Shown: positions 35,619-43,311 of the stretch, in pieces
Layout of the letters: every line of letters begins with the position of its first letter
Position numbering within the stretch: the stretch's first letter is position 1
DNA from: Anderseniella sp963698275
Lineage (GTDB): Bacteria > Pseudomonadota > Alphaproteobacteria > Rhizobiales > Aestuariivirgaceae
DNA: 64,000 bases
Assembly: GCA_963698275.1 (NCBI GenBank)
Contig: CAVOQE010000006.1
Span: 62,001 to 126,000, forward strand
Direction of reading: 5' to 3'
Made by a program: the position numbers and the translations under genes
The notes under the pieces: generated by a model
What the model saw: only the letters and a program-made list of their open reading frames with translations
The model's database searches: none
Told to the model about the DNA's origin: nothing

Positions 35619-36482
35619 TCACCCAGAGCTGGCCAGTTGGGGTTTGCGCCCCTGCCCCTCATCAGTCACGCGAATAGGCCGGTCGTGCTGAAGTGCCGGA
35701 ATCCTGGCTCTCGCAGCTGCAACCCTGGACATATCCAGCCTGGCGACAATGTATCCTTCACCATCGCCGGCGTCTGCCAGCACCTCTCCCCATGGATCAA
35801 TGATGAGAGAGTGTCCGTAGCATTCGCCGCCGCCCGATATTTTTCCGTACTGGCACGGGGCAATGACGAAGCATCCATTTTCAATGGCCCGGGCACGCTG
35901 CAGCACATGCCAATGTGCCTGACCGGTCACCTTGGTAAACGCAGCAGGCGTTGCCAGCACCTCGGCGCCCATCATGGCGAGCTGCCGATAAAGCGCTGCA
36001 AACCGCAAATCATAACAGATCGACAGCCCGATGCGGGCCCACGGCGTGTCTGCCACTATCGCCTGATCACCTGGCGATATGGTCGCTGACTCACGATAGG
36101 AGCCACCATCGAGATCCACGTCAAACATGTGAATTTTGTCATAGCGCGCGACTATCTCGCCGTCAGAGTTGATCAGGTAGGAGCGATTGGATATGCGGCC
36201 ATCATGGTTTTGCACGCCGATAGAGCCGAGCAGGAACCAGACCCCAAGCTTGCGGGCAGCTTCGGCAAACGCTGGCAGCACCGGATGATCTGCTTCAGGA
36301 TAAGCGCCGGGAAGAAACAGCCCATCCCTGGTTTCCAGGCCGGAAAAATACTCAGGCGTTGCTATCAGCTGCGCCCCGTCGGCTGCGGCCGCACCGGCAA
36401 GTCGCAAGCTTGTCTCGATATTATGCCGGACATCCGGCGTGGCGCAGTTCTGAACACAGGCTATAGTGAACTTCTTGGACAT
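35619..36482 (-). CDS. Carbon-nitrogen hydrolase (nitrilase superfamily, Nit/omega-amidase-like)
   Basis: 287 residues with the full catalytic triad of the superfamily: Glu in LIATPEYFSG, Lys in ARYDKIHMFDVD, and Cys in IGLSICYDLRF. DKIHMFDVD and CYDLRF place it with Nit1/Nit2-type amidases, which hydrolyse terminal amides such as omega-amides or deaminated glutathione. The start MSKKFTIACVQ at 36482 follows GGAG. Because it shares phased ACCAAT repeats with the second GS operon, cleavage of an amide intermediate of that pathway is a reasonable inference. Confidence 0.87.
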   Translation of the reverse strand: MSKKFTIACVQNCATPDVRHNIETSLRLAGAAAADGAQLIATPEYFSGLETRDGLFLPGAYPEADHPVLPAFAEAARKLGVWFLLGSIGVQNHDGRISNRSYLINSDGEIVARYDKIHMFDVDLDGGSYRESATISPGDQAIVADTPWARIGLSICYDLRFAALYRQLAMMGAEVLATPAAFTKVTGQAHWHVLQRARAIENGCFVIAPCQYGKISGGGECYGHSLIIDPWGEVLADAGDGEGYIVARLDMSRVAAARARIPALQHDRPIRVTDEGQGRKPQLASSG

Positions 36483-36510
36483 TGCTTTGCTCCAGTGGCG
36501 GCTGTTTGCA

Positions 36511-36527
36511 ACCAATTTTATACCAAT
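36511..36527 (-). promoter_or_regulatory. Two phased ACCAAT repeats upstream of the amidase gene
   Basis: ACCAAT at 36511-36516 and 36522-36527, again 11 bases apart, 29-45 bases before the ATG of the carbon-nitrogen hydrolase. The second copy is in the ten-base word TATACCAATT also found before the second GS gene. A single further ACCAAT, inside an inverted repeat, lies at 36696 on the tmoX side. Confidence 0.55.
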
Positions 36528-36691
36528 TCGGGCAGTTCGGAAGAGACTTGCAGGCCAAATCGCACAATACCCGGCCAGAAATGGTGAACCAGCCCGGGGT
36601 GCAACTCAAAACCACTAACCCAATAACCCAAGCAGCACTCAACACTCAGTGCAAAGATCTTCATCCGCTGAATCAGGCTAACACACCACAA

Positions 36692-36750
36692 CTCAACCAA
36701 TTTTTCAAATTGGATCAAAATCGGTTCTATTTTGGGTTGATTTGGTTGAG
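36692..36750. repeat. Nested inverted repeats upstream of tmoX
   Basis: Outer arms of nine bases, CTCAACCAA (36692-36700) and TTGGTTGAG (36742-36750), enclose 41 bases. The left arm continues into a perfect 7+3+7 palindrome, CCAATTT TTC AAATTGG. There is no T-run after the structure on either strand, so it is more likely a protein-binding region than a terminator. Confidence 0.65.
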
Positions 36751-36866
36751 GATTCAGCCAATAGTGCAAGTGATGTCGCCGCTGACGCAGACGGAACGAA
36801 CATCCAAAAAGACAAATCAGCACTAGGACAGCCCGGCACGGGCTCATCAAACCCGGGAGGAATACG

Positions 36867-37820
36867 ATGAAGATTACAAAACTGCTGGCCACTTCGGCCA
36901 TTGTTGCCGCCAGCTTGGCGTTTACACTACCGGCTTACGCAGAAGCAGAATCTGATGATCCAATTATCATGGTCCAAAACAACTGGACCAGCCAGCTGGT
37001 GCTGTCATTTGTTGTCGGCAAGACACTTGAAGGCATGGGCTACACGGTCGAGTATGCCCCGTCGGACTCTCAGCTGCAGTTCAAGGCCATCGCCGATGGT
37101 GACATGCATTTCCAGGTGGAAGCCTGGGAAGGGTCCATGAAGACCGCTTTTGAAAAGGCTGTTGCCGAAGACGGCATGGTTGATGCCGGGTCACATACCG
37201 CGCTTACCCGCGAAGAATGGTGGATCCCCGACTATGTTCTGGAAAAATGTCCTGAAGCCCAAAACTGGGAAGGCCTGAATGCCTGCGCGGAAATTTTCGC
37301 GACAGCAGAGACCAAGCCCAAAGGCCGCTTCGTCGGCCCGCCGGCTGACTGGGGCAAAAACTACGCCGCGCGCATTGACGCCCTGGAAATGAACTTCAAG
37401 GCAATCAATGTCGGACAGGCCGCAACCTTGTGGGCGGAACTGCAGTCTGCCTATGACCGCAAGGAGCCGATTGTGCTGTTCAACTGGACCCCGAATTTCA
37501 TCGAGTTGAAATTCAAGGGCCGGTTTGTCGACTTCCCGAAACCTGAAAAAGGTTGCATGGAAGACAAGGCATGGGGACCAAATCCCAACGCCACTGGCGA
37601 TTGCGGCGCCCCCCATTCGGGCTGGCTGAAAAAGGCTGCCTGGTCAGGCCTTGCCGAAAAGTACCCGAAAGCCTGGGCCGTGATGCAGAAAATCGACTTT
37701 GACAATGCCCAGATCGCCGCTGCTGCCCTGATGGTTGATGTTGACGGGTTGTCTCCGGAAGATGCTGCCGACAAGTGGATTGCCGATAACGCAGCCGTTG
37801 TCGAGGGCTGGAAGAAATAG
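36867..37820 (+). CDS. tmoX: TMAO ABC transporter substrate-binding protein TmoX
   Basis: Periplasmic binding protein of the OpuAC/ProX type, 317 residues, with a signal peptide (MKITKLLATSAIVAAS, cleavage near AYAEAE). Mature blocks are QNNWTSQLVLSFVVGKTLE, FQVEAWEGSMK, VLFNWTPNFIEL and the C-terminal LSPEDAADKWIADN. Tryptophans in NNW, EAW and NWTP suit an aromatic box for a quaternary or tertiary amine oxide. Linkage to tmm and tdm makes TMAO the likely ligand; glycine betaine is the alternative. A terminator-like hairpin follows, as after urtA. Confidence 0.85.
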   Translation: MKITKLLATSAIVAASLAFTLPAYAEAESDDPIIMVQNNWTSQLVLSFVVGKTLEGMGYTVEYAPSDSQLQFKAIADGDMHFQVEAWEGSMKTAFEKAVAEDGMVDAGSHTALTREEWWIPDYVLEKCPEAQNWEGLNACAEIFATAETKPKGRFVGPPADWGKNYAARIDALEMNFKAINVGQAATLWAELQSAYDRKEPIVLFNWTPNFIELKFKGRFVDFPKPEKGCMEDKAWGPNPNATGDCGAPHSGWLKKAAWSGLAEKYPKAWAVMQKIDFDNAQIAAAALMVDVDGLSPEDAADKWIADNAAVVEGWKK

Positions 37821-37849
37821 GTTCACACCTCATGTGAGCAACATTTCGA

Positions 37850-37883
37850 GGCCGGGCTGAAGACATCTTTTGCCCGGCCTTTT
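37850..37883 (+). terminator. Terminator/attenuator between tmoX and tmoW
   Basis: GGCCGGGC (37850-37857) and GCCCGGCC (37872-37879) form an eight-pair GC stem with a 14-base loop and are followed by TTTT. It lies between the binding protein gene and the ATPase/permease genes. Partial read-through would give excess binding protein. Confidence 0.8.
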
Positions 37884-37938
37884 CATCTGTGCAACGATAA
37901 GAAGACGATCCGGCAGGTTATCTGTCGAAGGGGACAAA

Positions 37939-38979
37939 ATGGGCGTCGACGCGCAAATCAAGTGCCGCAATATCTGGAAGATTTTCGGGGCGGATCCGGA
38001 AGGCTTCATGCAGCGCCACAACGGCAACCCGACAGCTGATGATCTTGCCGTAGAAGGTTACATAGGGGCTGTGCGCAATGTCTCATTCGATGTCCACCAG
38101 GGTGAAATCCTCATCATCATGGGACTGTCGGGCTCCGGCAAGTCCACCATTATTCGCTGTATCACCCGTCTTAACGACCCGACCGCGGGAGAGGTTGAGT
38201 ATGAAGGACGCGATCTGCTCAAAGCGACACCGCGGGAACTGATCGATATCCGCCGCCACAAGATGGGCATGGTGTTCCAGAGCTTTGGCCTGCTGCCGCA
38301 TCGCACGGTTCTGTCGAACGTCGCCTTCCCGCTTGAGGTACAAAATCTAGATCAGCTGGACCGTGAAAAACGCGCCATGGAAATGATCGAGCTTGTCGGC
38401 CTGGGCGGCAGGGAGAACTACTTCCCGCGCGAACTGTCCGGCGGCCAGCAGCAACGGGTCGGCATCGCGCGTTCGCTCGCTGTCGAGCCGGACATCTGGT
38501 TTCTCGATGAACCTTTTTCCGCACTCGACCCGCTGATCCGGGCGGAAATGCAGGACGAGTTCATTCGCCTGCAGCAAATGCTGAAAAAAACCATTGTGTT
38601 CATCACCCACGATTTTGAAGAAGCCACCAAGCTGGCTGACCGCATCGGCATCATGAAGGCCGGCGAGATGGTGCAGCTGTGCACACCGGAAGAAATGGTG
38701 CTTAACCCGGCAGACGAGTACGTGGCGGAATTCGCCCGTAATGCACCGCGCGACCGAATTGTTTCCGCCGCGGCGATCATGAAAAAATCCACGGCGAAAA
38801 CACCCAGCAAAGTTTCAGGTGCTTGCGTCCTGGCAAACACCAAAATCGGCGCGATCGCAGAACAGGTCATCAGCTCGGACAAGCCGACACCTGTCACGGA
38901 CGCAGACGGATATGTGCTTGGCCACGTGAGCCGGGAGCGTATTACAAAAGCCCTGTTTGGCAAGGGTGAGATTGTATGA
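37939..38979 (+). CDS. tmoW: TMAO ABC transporter ATP-binding protein TmoW
   Basis: 346-residue ATPase of the ProV/OpuAA type. Walker A is GLSGSGKST, Q-loop MVFQSFGLLPHRTVL, signature ELSGGQQQRVGIARSL, Walker B IWFLDEPFSALDP, and H-loop VFITHD. A C-terminal CBS-like regulatory region follows (residues about 275-346, with DADGYVLGHVSRERI). The ATG at 37939 with GAAGGGGAC upstream is preferred to codons from 37870. Its stop overlaps the permease start (ATGA). Confidence 0.9.
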   Translation: MGVDAQIKCRNIWKIFGADPEGFMQRHNGNPTADDLAVEGYIGAVRNVSFDVHQGEILIIMGLSGSGKSTIIRCITRLNDPTAGEVEYEGRDLLKATPRELIDIRRHKMGMVFQSFGLLPHRTVLSNVAFPLEVQNLDQLDREKRAMEMIELVGLGGRENYFPRELSGGQQQRVGIARSLAVEPDIWFLDEPFSALDPLIRAEMQDEFIRLQQMLKKTIVFITHDFEEATKLADRIGIMKAGEMVQLCTPEEMVLNPADEYVAEFARNAPRDRIVSAAAIMKKSTAKTPSKVSGACVLANTKIGAIAEQVISSDKPTPVTDADGYVLGHVSRERITKALFGKGEIV

Positions 38980-41150
38980 ACAGTGCGATAACAGACATCG
39001 GCAAATCGCCACCCTCCAGTGTTTCGGGCCTGAATTCGTTCTGGGTTCAGATGGCTGGCATGATCTGTTTTACCGTACTGGTGAGCCTGGTGCTCGACTT
39101 CATGAAAATCTGGCCGCAGGAATGGATCATTCCAATCAAGGAATGGATCACCGTGTTCTTCACCTGGCTCGACAAGGAAGCCGCTATAGGTCCGCTGCAA
39201 TTCAAGACCGTGACCCGATCCATTTCGTGGCTGCTCGAGCAGCCACTGGATTGGGCAGAATACATCTTGTACCGCGGCATCAAGGCCAAGCAGTTCCCAG
39301 CGATCTTTTGGATGTTTGTTCCGGTCATCGGCATGGCCGTGTTGCACAAGCGATTTGGCCTGCAGAAATGCCTGCTTGCCGTGGTCGCCATCTGGGCGGT
39401 TACGCTGGCTGACAATGTTCTGTTTCAAACAGGTCTGTTCGGGTTGCCGGCTACGGTTCTGGATGCACTCGGCGTCAAGAAGCTGGATGCGCTTCCCTGG
39501 GTGGTGATCGTTGCCGGCGCCGGTATTCTCGGACACTGGATTGGCGGCTGGAAGCTGGCTCTGTTTTCCGCCGGCTGTATCGGCTATCTGGCTGTCATGG
39601 GCCTGTGGCGCGACTCCATGAAAACGTTCTCCATCGTTGCGGTTTCGGTGCCGTTTGCGGTGGTTCTCGGCCTGGGCCTGGGCATCTGGGCGACCCGCTC
39701 AAAACGGGCCGCTGCAGTTATCTCGCCGATGTTCGACATCATGCAGGCAACCCCGCACATGGCCTATCTGGTCCCGGTGGTCGTGTTGTTTGGCGCCGGC
39801 CAGGTGCCGGCCATGATTGCGACGGTGATCTTTGCCATGCCGCCCATGGCCCGGTGCACCATACTGGGCATTCAGACGGTCTCCAGCGACGTGGAAGAGT
39901 CCGGCCGGATGTCGGGTTGCACGCCGCGACAGCTGCTGTGGAAAGTCACGCTGCCCTCGTCGCAGCGCGTCCTCATGCTGGGCGTCAACCAGGTCGTCAT
40001 GCAGACGCTGGCCATGGTGGTGATTGCATCCATGGTCGGGGCTCAGGGCCTGGGCCACAAGCTGCTCTTTTCCCTGCAGCAGCTGCGTCTTGGCGCTGCT
40101 GTTGAGCAAGGTCTCGCCATCGTCCTGATGGCGGTGGTGCTCGACCGCCTGACCCAGGCCTATGCGAACCGGGCACCCGGTGAACTGGCGTCGCGTGAGA
40201 CAGGCTGGAAAGCCAGAAAGCATCTGTGGCTTTTCCTTGCTGTTACAGTCGGTGCCTACATCCTGGCACAGATTGTTCCCATGGTGGAGAAGTATCCAAG
40301 AGCCCTTACCTTCACGCTTGGCCGCGACATCGATTTTGCCCTGCGCGCGTTTTCCAAACACGCCTATGACTACATCAGTCCGGTGCGGGATTTCATAACC
40401 GTTTACATGCTGATCCCGTTCCGCGATTTTTTCCTGTGGTTGCCGTGGAGCACCGTGATCGGCGTTGTCGGCCTCACCGCCTACTGGCTCGGCGGCATAC
40501 GCACCACCTTGTTGACCACCAGCCTTATCAGCGTTGTCATCCTTATTACCGGCAACTGGGAACAGGGCATGCTGACGCTCTATCTCGTCACCTCTGCTGT
40601 CATCCTGTGCATACTTATCGGCGTGCCGATCGGTATCTGGGCCTCGCGGTCGGAGCGGGCCGCGCGCCCCATCATGGCAACCTGCGATACACTGCAGACG
40701 TTTCCATCCTTCATCTACCTGATCCCGGTGATCATGCTGTTGAAGGTCGGCGATCTGTCCAATGTCATCGCCATCCTGGCCTATGCCACCGTCCCTGCGG
40801 TGCGCTACACATATCTCGGCATCAAGCGCATTCCGGAAGTCACCATCGAAGCATCCATCGCCAACGGGACAACCCCGTTCCAGCGCCTGTGGAAAGTGGA
40901 ACTGCCGATTGCGCTGCCTGAAATCATGCTCGGCATCAACCAGACCATCATGATGGCGCTGGCCATGACGGCGATCACCGCGCTGATCGGATCCTCCGAC
41001 CTTGGCCAGGAAATCTACCGGGCCCTGCCGACCGCCGATTCCGGTCGCGGCATCATGGCCGGTCTTGGCATCGCCGTTATCGGCATTGTCGCCGACAGGC
41101 TCATTCAGGCCTGGGCAGCAGAACGCAAGAAACAATTGGGCATAAACTAA
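38976..41150 (+). CDS. tmoV: TMAO ABC transporter permease TmoV, fused double permease
   Basis: 724-residue membrane protein with two complete ProW-type permease halves, at about residues 200-400 and 520-720. Both carry the EAA-type loop: VEESGRMSGCTPRQLLWKVTLP in the first and TIEASIANGTTPFQRLWKVELP in the second. Both have the TPxMAYLVPV/TFPSFIYLIPV block before it. One polypeptide therefore supplies both membrane halves of the importer. The N-terminal 150 residues have several further hydrophobic segments. It follows tmoW with ATGA overlap and precedes tmm by 14 bases. Confidence 0.88.
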   Translation: MNSAITDIGKSPPSSVSGLNSFWVQMAGMICFTVLVSLVLDFMKIWPQEWIIPIKEWITVFFTWLDKEAAIGPLQFKTVTRSISWLLEQPLDWAEYILYRGIKAKQFPAIFWMFVPVIGMAVLHKRFGLQKCLLAVVAIWAVTLADNVLFQTGLFGLPATVLDALGVKKLDALPWVVIVAGAGILGHWIGGWKLALFSAGCIGYLAVMGLWRDSMKTFSIVAVSVPFAVVLGLGLGIWATRSKRAAAVISPMFDIMQATPHMAYLVPVVVLFGAGQVPAMIATVIFAMPPMARCTILGIQTVSSDVEESGRMSGCTPRQLLWKVTLPSSQRVLMLGVNQVVMQTLAMVVIASMVGAQGLGHKLLFSLQQLRLGAAVEQGLAIVLMAVVLDRLTQAYANRAPGELASRETGWKARKHLWLFLAVTVGAYILAQIVPMVEKYPRALTFTLGRDIDFALRAFSKHAYDYISPVRDFITVYMLIPFRDFFLWLPWSTVIGVVGLTAYWLGGIRTTLLTTSLISVVILITGNWEQGMLTLYLVTSAVILCILIGVPIGIWASRSERAARPIMATCDTLQTFPSFIYLIPVIMLLKVGDLSNVIAILAYATVPAVRYTYLGIKRIPEVTIEASIANGTTPFQRLWKVELPIALPEIMLGINQTIMMALAMTAITALIGSSDLGQEIYRALPTADSGRGIMAGLGIAVIGIVADRLIQAWAAERKKQLGIN

Positions 41151-41164
41151 GGAGAGCAAAACCG

Positions 41165-42505
41165 ATGTCAAAAAGAGTAGCCGTTATTGGTGCCGGTCCG
41201 TCCGGTCTGGCACAGCTGCGCGCCTTCCAGTCTGCTGCAAAAAAAGGTGCCGATATTCCGGAAATAGTCTGTTTCGAAAAGCAGGACAACTGGGGCGGGT
41301 TGTGGAACTACACCTGGCGCACCGGACTGGATGAATATGGTGAGCCGGTACATTGCTCGATGTATCGCTATCTCTGGTCAAACGGCCCCAAGGAAGGTCT
41401 GGAATTTGCCGACTATTCCTTCGAGGAACATTTCGGCAAGCAGATTGCTTCCTATCCGCCGCGCGCCGTCCTGTTCGACTATATTCAGGGCCGCGTGGAG
41501 AAGGCGGATGTGCGCAAGTGGATCAGGTTCCGCACACCTGTGCGTCATGTCGAATGGGATGCAGCAGCAGCTAAGTTCAACGTTACATCACATGACCTCA
41601 TAAACGACAAGGTGACCACCGAAGCCTTCGACAATGTCGTGTGCTGCAGCGGCCATTTCTCGACGCCGAACGTGCCTCACTTCGACGGCCTGGATCGCTT
41701 CAATGGCCGGGTACTGCACGCGCATGACTTCCGCGATGCGATGGAGTTCAAGGACAAGGACATCCTCATCATCGGCACGTCCTATTCAGCCGAAGACATA
41801 GGCTCACAATGCTGGAAGTACGGCGCCAAATCGATCACCGTCAGCCACCGGACCGCCGCCATGGGATACGACTGGCCGGACAATTGGCAAGAGGTTCCGC
41901 TTCTGACCAAGGTCGACGGCAACACATGCACGTTCAAGGACGGGACAACGAAGGATGTCGACGCCATTATCCTGTGCACCGGTTATCAGCATTACTTCCC
42001 GTTCATGGCGGAAGATCTGAAACTGCATACCGCCAATCGTCTGGCCACGGCTGATCTCTACAAAGGTGTGGCCTTTGTTCACAACCCGGCGCTGTTCTAT
42101 ATCGGCATGCAGGACCAGTGGTTCACGTTCAACATGTTTGACGCGCAAGCCTGGTGGGCGCGTGATGTCATTATGGGGCGTATCGCCCTGCCCGACAAAG
42201 CCGCCATGCAGGCAGACGTCGAAGACCGGGTAACCCGTGAAGATGCCAATGAGGACGACTATGCCTGCATTCGGTATCAGGGCGACTATGTGAAGGAACT
42301 GATCGCGGAAACCGACTATCCGAGCTTTGATGTGGATGGTGCCAATGAGGCCTTCTTCCAGTGGAAAAAGCACAAGAAGCAGAACATCATGACCTTCCGC
42401 AACAACAGCTACAAATCAGTGATCACCGGCACCATGGCACCTGCCCATCACACACCGTGGAAAGATGCACTCGACGATTCACTTGAGTCGTACCTGGAGA
42501 ACTGA
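41165..42505 (+). CDS. tmm: Trimethylamine monooxygenase (bacterial FMO)
   Basis: Flavin monooxygenase of 446 residues that oxidises trimethylamine to trimethylamine N-oxide with NADPH and O2. FAD site: GAGPSGL at residues 9-15. FMO signature FXGXXXHXXXF: FNGRVLHAHDF. NADPH site: IIGTSYSAEDIG. Other typical blocks are DNWGGLWNYTWRTG, CTGYQHYFPFM and GMQDQWFTFNMFDAQAWW. AAGGAGAG lies upstream. Placed after the TMAO importer, so TMA made outside or inside the cell and imported TMAO enter the same route. Very likely Tmm rather than a general FMO. Confidence 0.93.
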   Translation: MSKRVAVIGAGPSGLAQLRAFQSAAKKGADIPEIVCFEKQDNWGGLWNYTWRTGLDEYGEPVHCSMYRYLWSNGPKEGLEFADYSFEEHFGKQIASYPPRAVLFDYIQGRVEKADVRKWIRFRTPVRHVEWDAAAAKFNVTSHDLINDKVTTEAFDNVVCCSGHFSTPNVPHFDGLDRFNGRVLHAHDFRDAMEFKDKDILIIGTSYSAEDIGSQCWKYGAKSITVSHRTAAMGYDWPDNWQEVPLLTKVDGNTCTFKDGTTKDVDAIILCTGYQHYFPFMAEDLKLHTANRLATADLYKGVAFVHNPALFYIGMQDQWFTFNMFDAQAWWARDVIMGRIALPDKAAMQADVEDRVTREDANEDDYACIRYQGDYVKELIAETDYPSFDVDGANEAFFQWKKHKKQNIMTFRNNSYKSVITGTMAPAHHTPWKDALDDSLESYLEN

Positions 42506-42508
42506 ACC

Positions 42509-43303
42509 ATGAACAGGCTGGCAGGCGTACAATGGTTTGCCAGCCGATTGTTCCTGTCCCTGATCGCTGCTGCCTGTCTCTTTTTGACGGTAGCACGGGC
42601 ACAGCAGGTAGACCTGGAAATCGTGCTGGCAATGGACGGGTCAGGCAGCATCAGTTCCGACGAATTTCAATTGCAGGTCATAGGGACGGCAGCGGCACTC
42701 AGGGACGCGAGCGTCCAGCATGCAATTCTTTCCGGACCGACGGGGAGTGTGGCGATCGCCGCCGTCATCTGGTCCGATGCGGCGTTCCCGAAATATCCAA
42801 CCGAGTGGCATCTGCTGAACTCACCCCAGTCGATTGATGCGTTCGCACAAAGACTGCTCAGTTTCAACAATCCGGCAAATGCCGGCAAGCGCCAGGGCAA
42901 GGGCGGCGGCGGAACCGGTATCGGCGACGGCATTGTCTATGCACTGGAAATGATCCGCAGCAACAGGTTCAACGGAGCCCGCAAGGTCGTGGACGTTTCA
43001 GGCGACGGGGTCGAAACCGACCCCTGGTTCGAGAAGGCCTTCACCCTGCCCGATGCGCGCGACCTCGCCCGGGCACAAGGCGTGACGATCAACGGCCTTG
43101 CCATTCTCACCGACAATTGGAAGCTGCATCAGTATTATCGAGCTGAAGTCATCTCGGGGCCCGGCGCGTTCGTGGTCAAGGCGGTGAACTTCGATGCCTT
43201 TGCTGTGGCAATCCGCAACAAGCTGCTGCGAGAGATGTCGCCGGTGATCACGATGAATCCGGAGAACGAAAATCTGCAACAGACCGCAAACAATCGATAC
43301 TAG
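42509..43303 (+). CDS. Exported DUF1194 (von Willebrand A-like) protein
   Basis: 264 residues. Signal peptide at residues 1-32 (hydrophobic LFLSLIAAACLFLTV, then ARAQQ). The domain begins VDLEIVLAMDGSGSIS, where DGSGS is a metal-ion-dependent adhesion site, followed by GGTGIGDGIVYAL and VVDVSGDGVET. This is DUF1194, a family of secreted vWA proteins of unknown role. It begins three bases after the tmm stop, so it is translated from the same transcript. Its role in methylamine metabolism is not known; it could be unrelated and merely co-transcribed. Confidence 0.85.
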   Translation: MNRLAGVQWFASRLFLSLIAAACLFLTVARAQQVDLEIVLAMDGSGSISSDEFQLQVIGTAAALRDASVQHAILSGPTGSVAIAAVIWSDAAFPKYPTEWHLLNSPQSIDAFAQRLLSFNNPANAGKRQGKGGGGTGIGDGIVYALEMIRSNRFNGARKVVDVSGDGVETDPWFEKAFTLPDARDLARAQGVTINGLAILTDNWKLHQYYRAEVISGPGAFVVKAVNFDAFAVAIRNKLLREMSPVITMNPENENLQQTANNRY

Positions 43304-43311
43304 GGCACAAC

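Larger units (their letters stand above)
36483..36866. other. Divergent intergenic region between amidase gene and tmoX
   Basis: 384 bases with no gene. It contains the ACCAAT pair near the amidase start and, at 36692-36750, a large dyad with arms CTCAACCAA and TTGGTTGAG, inside which CCAATTT-TTC-AAATTGG (36697-36713) is a second perfect dyad. GGTTGA is repeated nine bases apart at 36735 and 36744. These are likely operator sequences for tmoX. GGGAGG at 36857 is the tmoX ribosome site. Confidence 0.6.

Noticed and set aside
39699..41171. 490-codon open frame on the minus strand opposite tmoV
   Set aside because: The translation is low-complexity, rich in D, H, G and Q, as expected from the reverse of membrane-helix codons. 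The plus strand encodes both permease domains.
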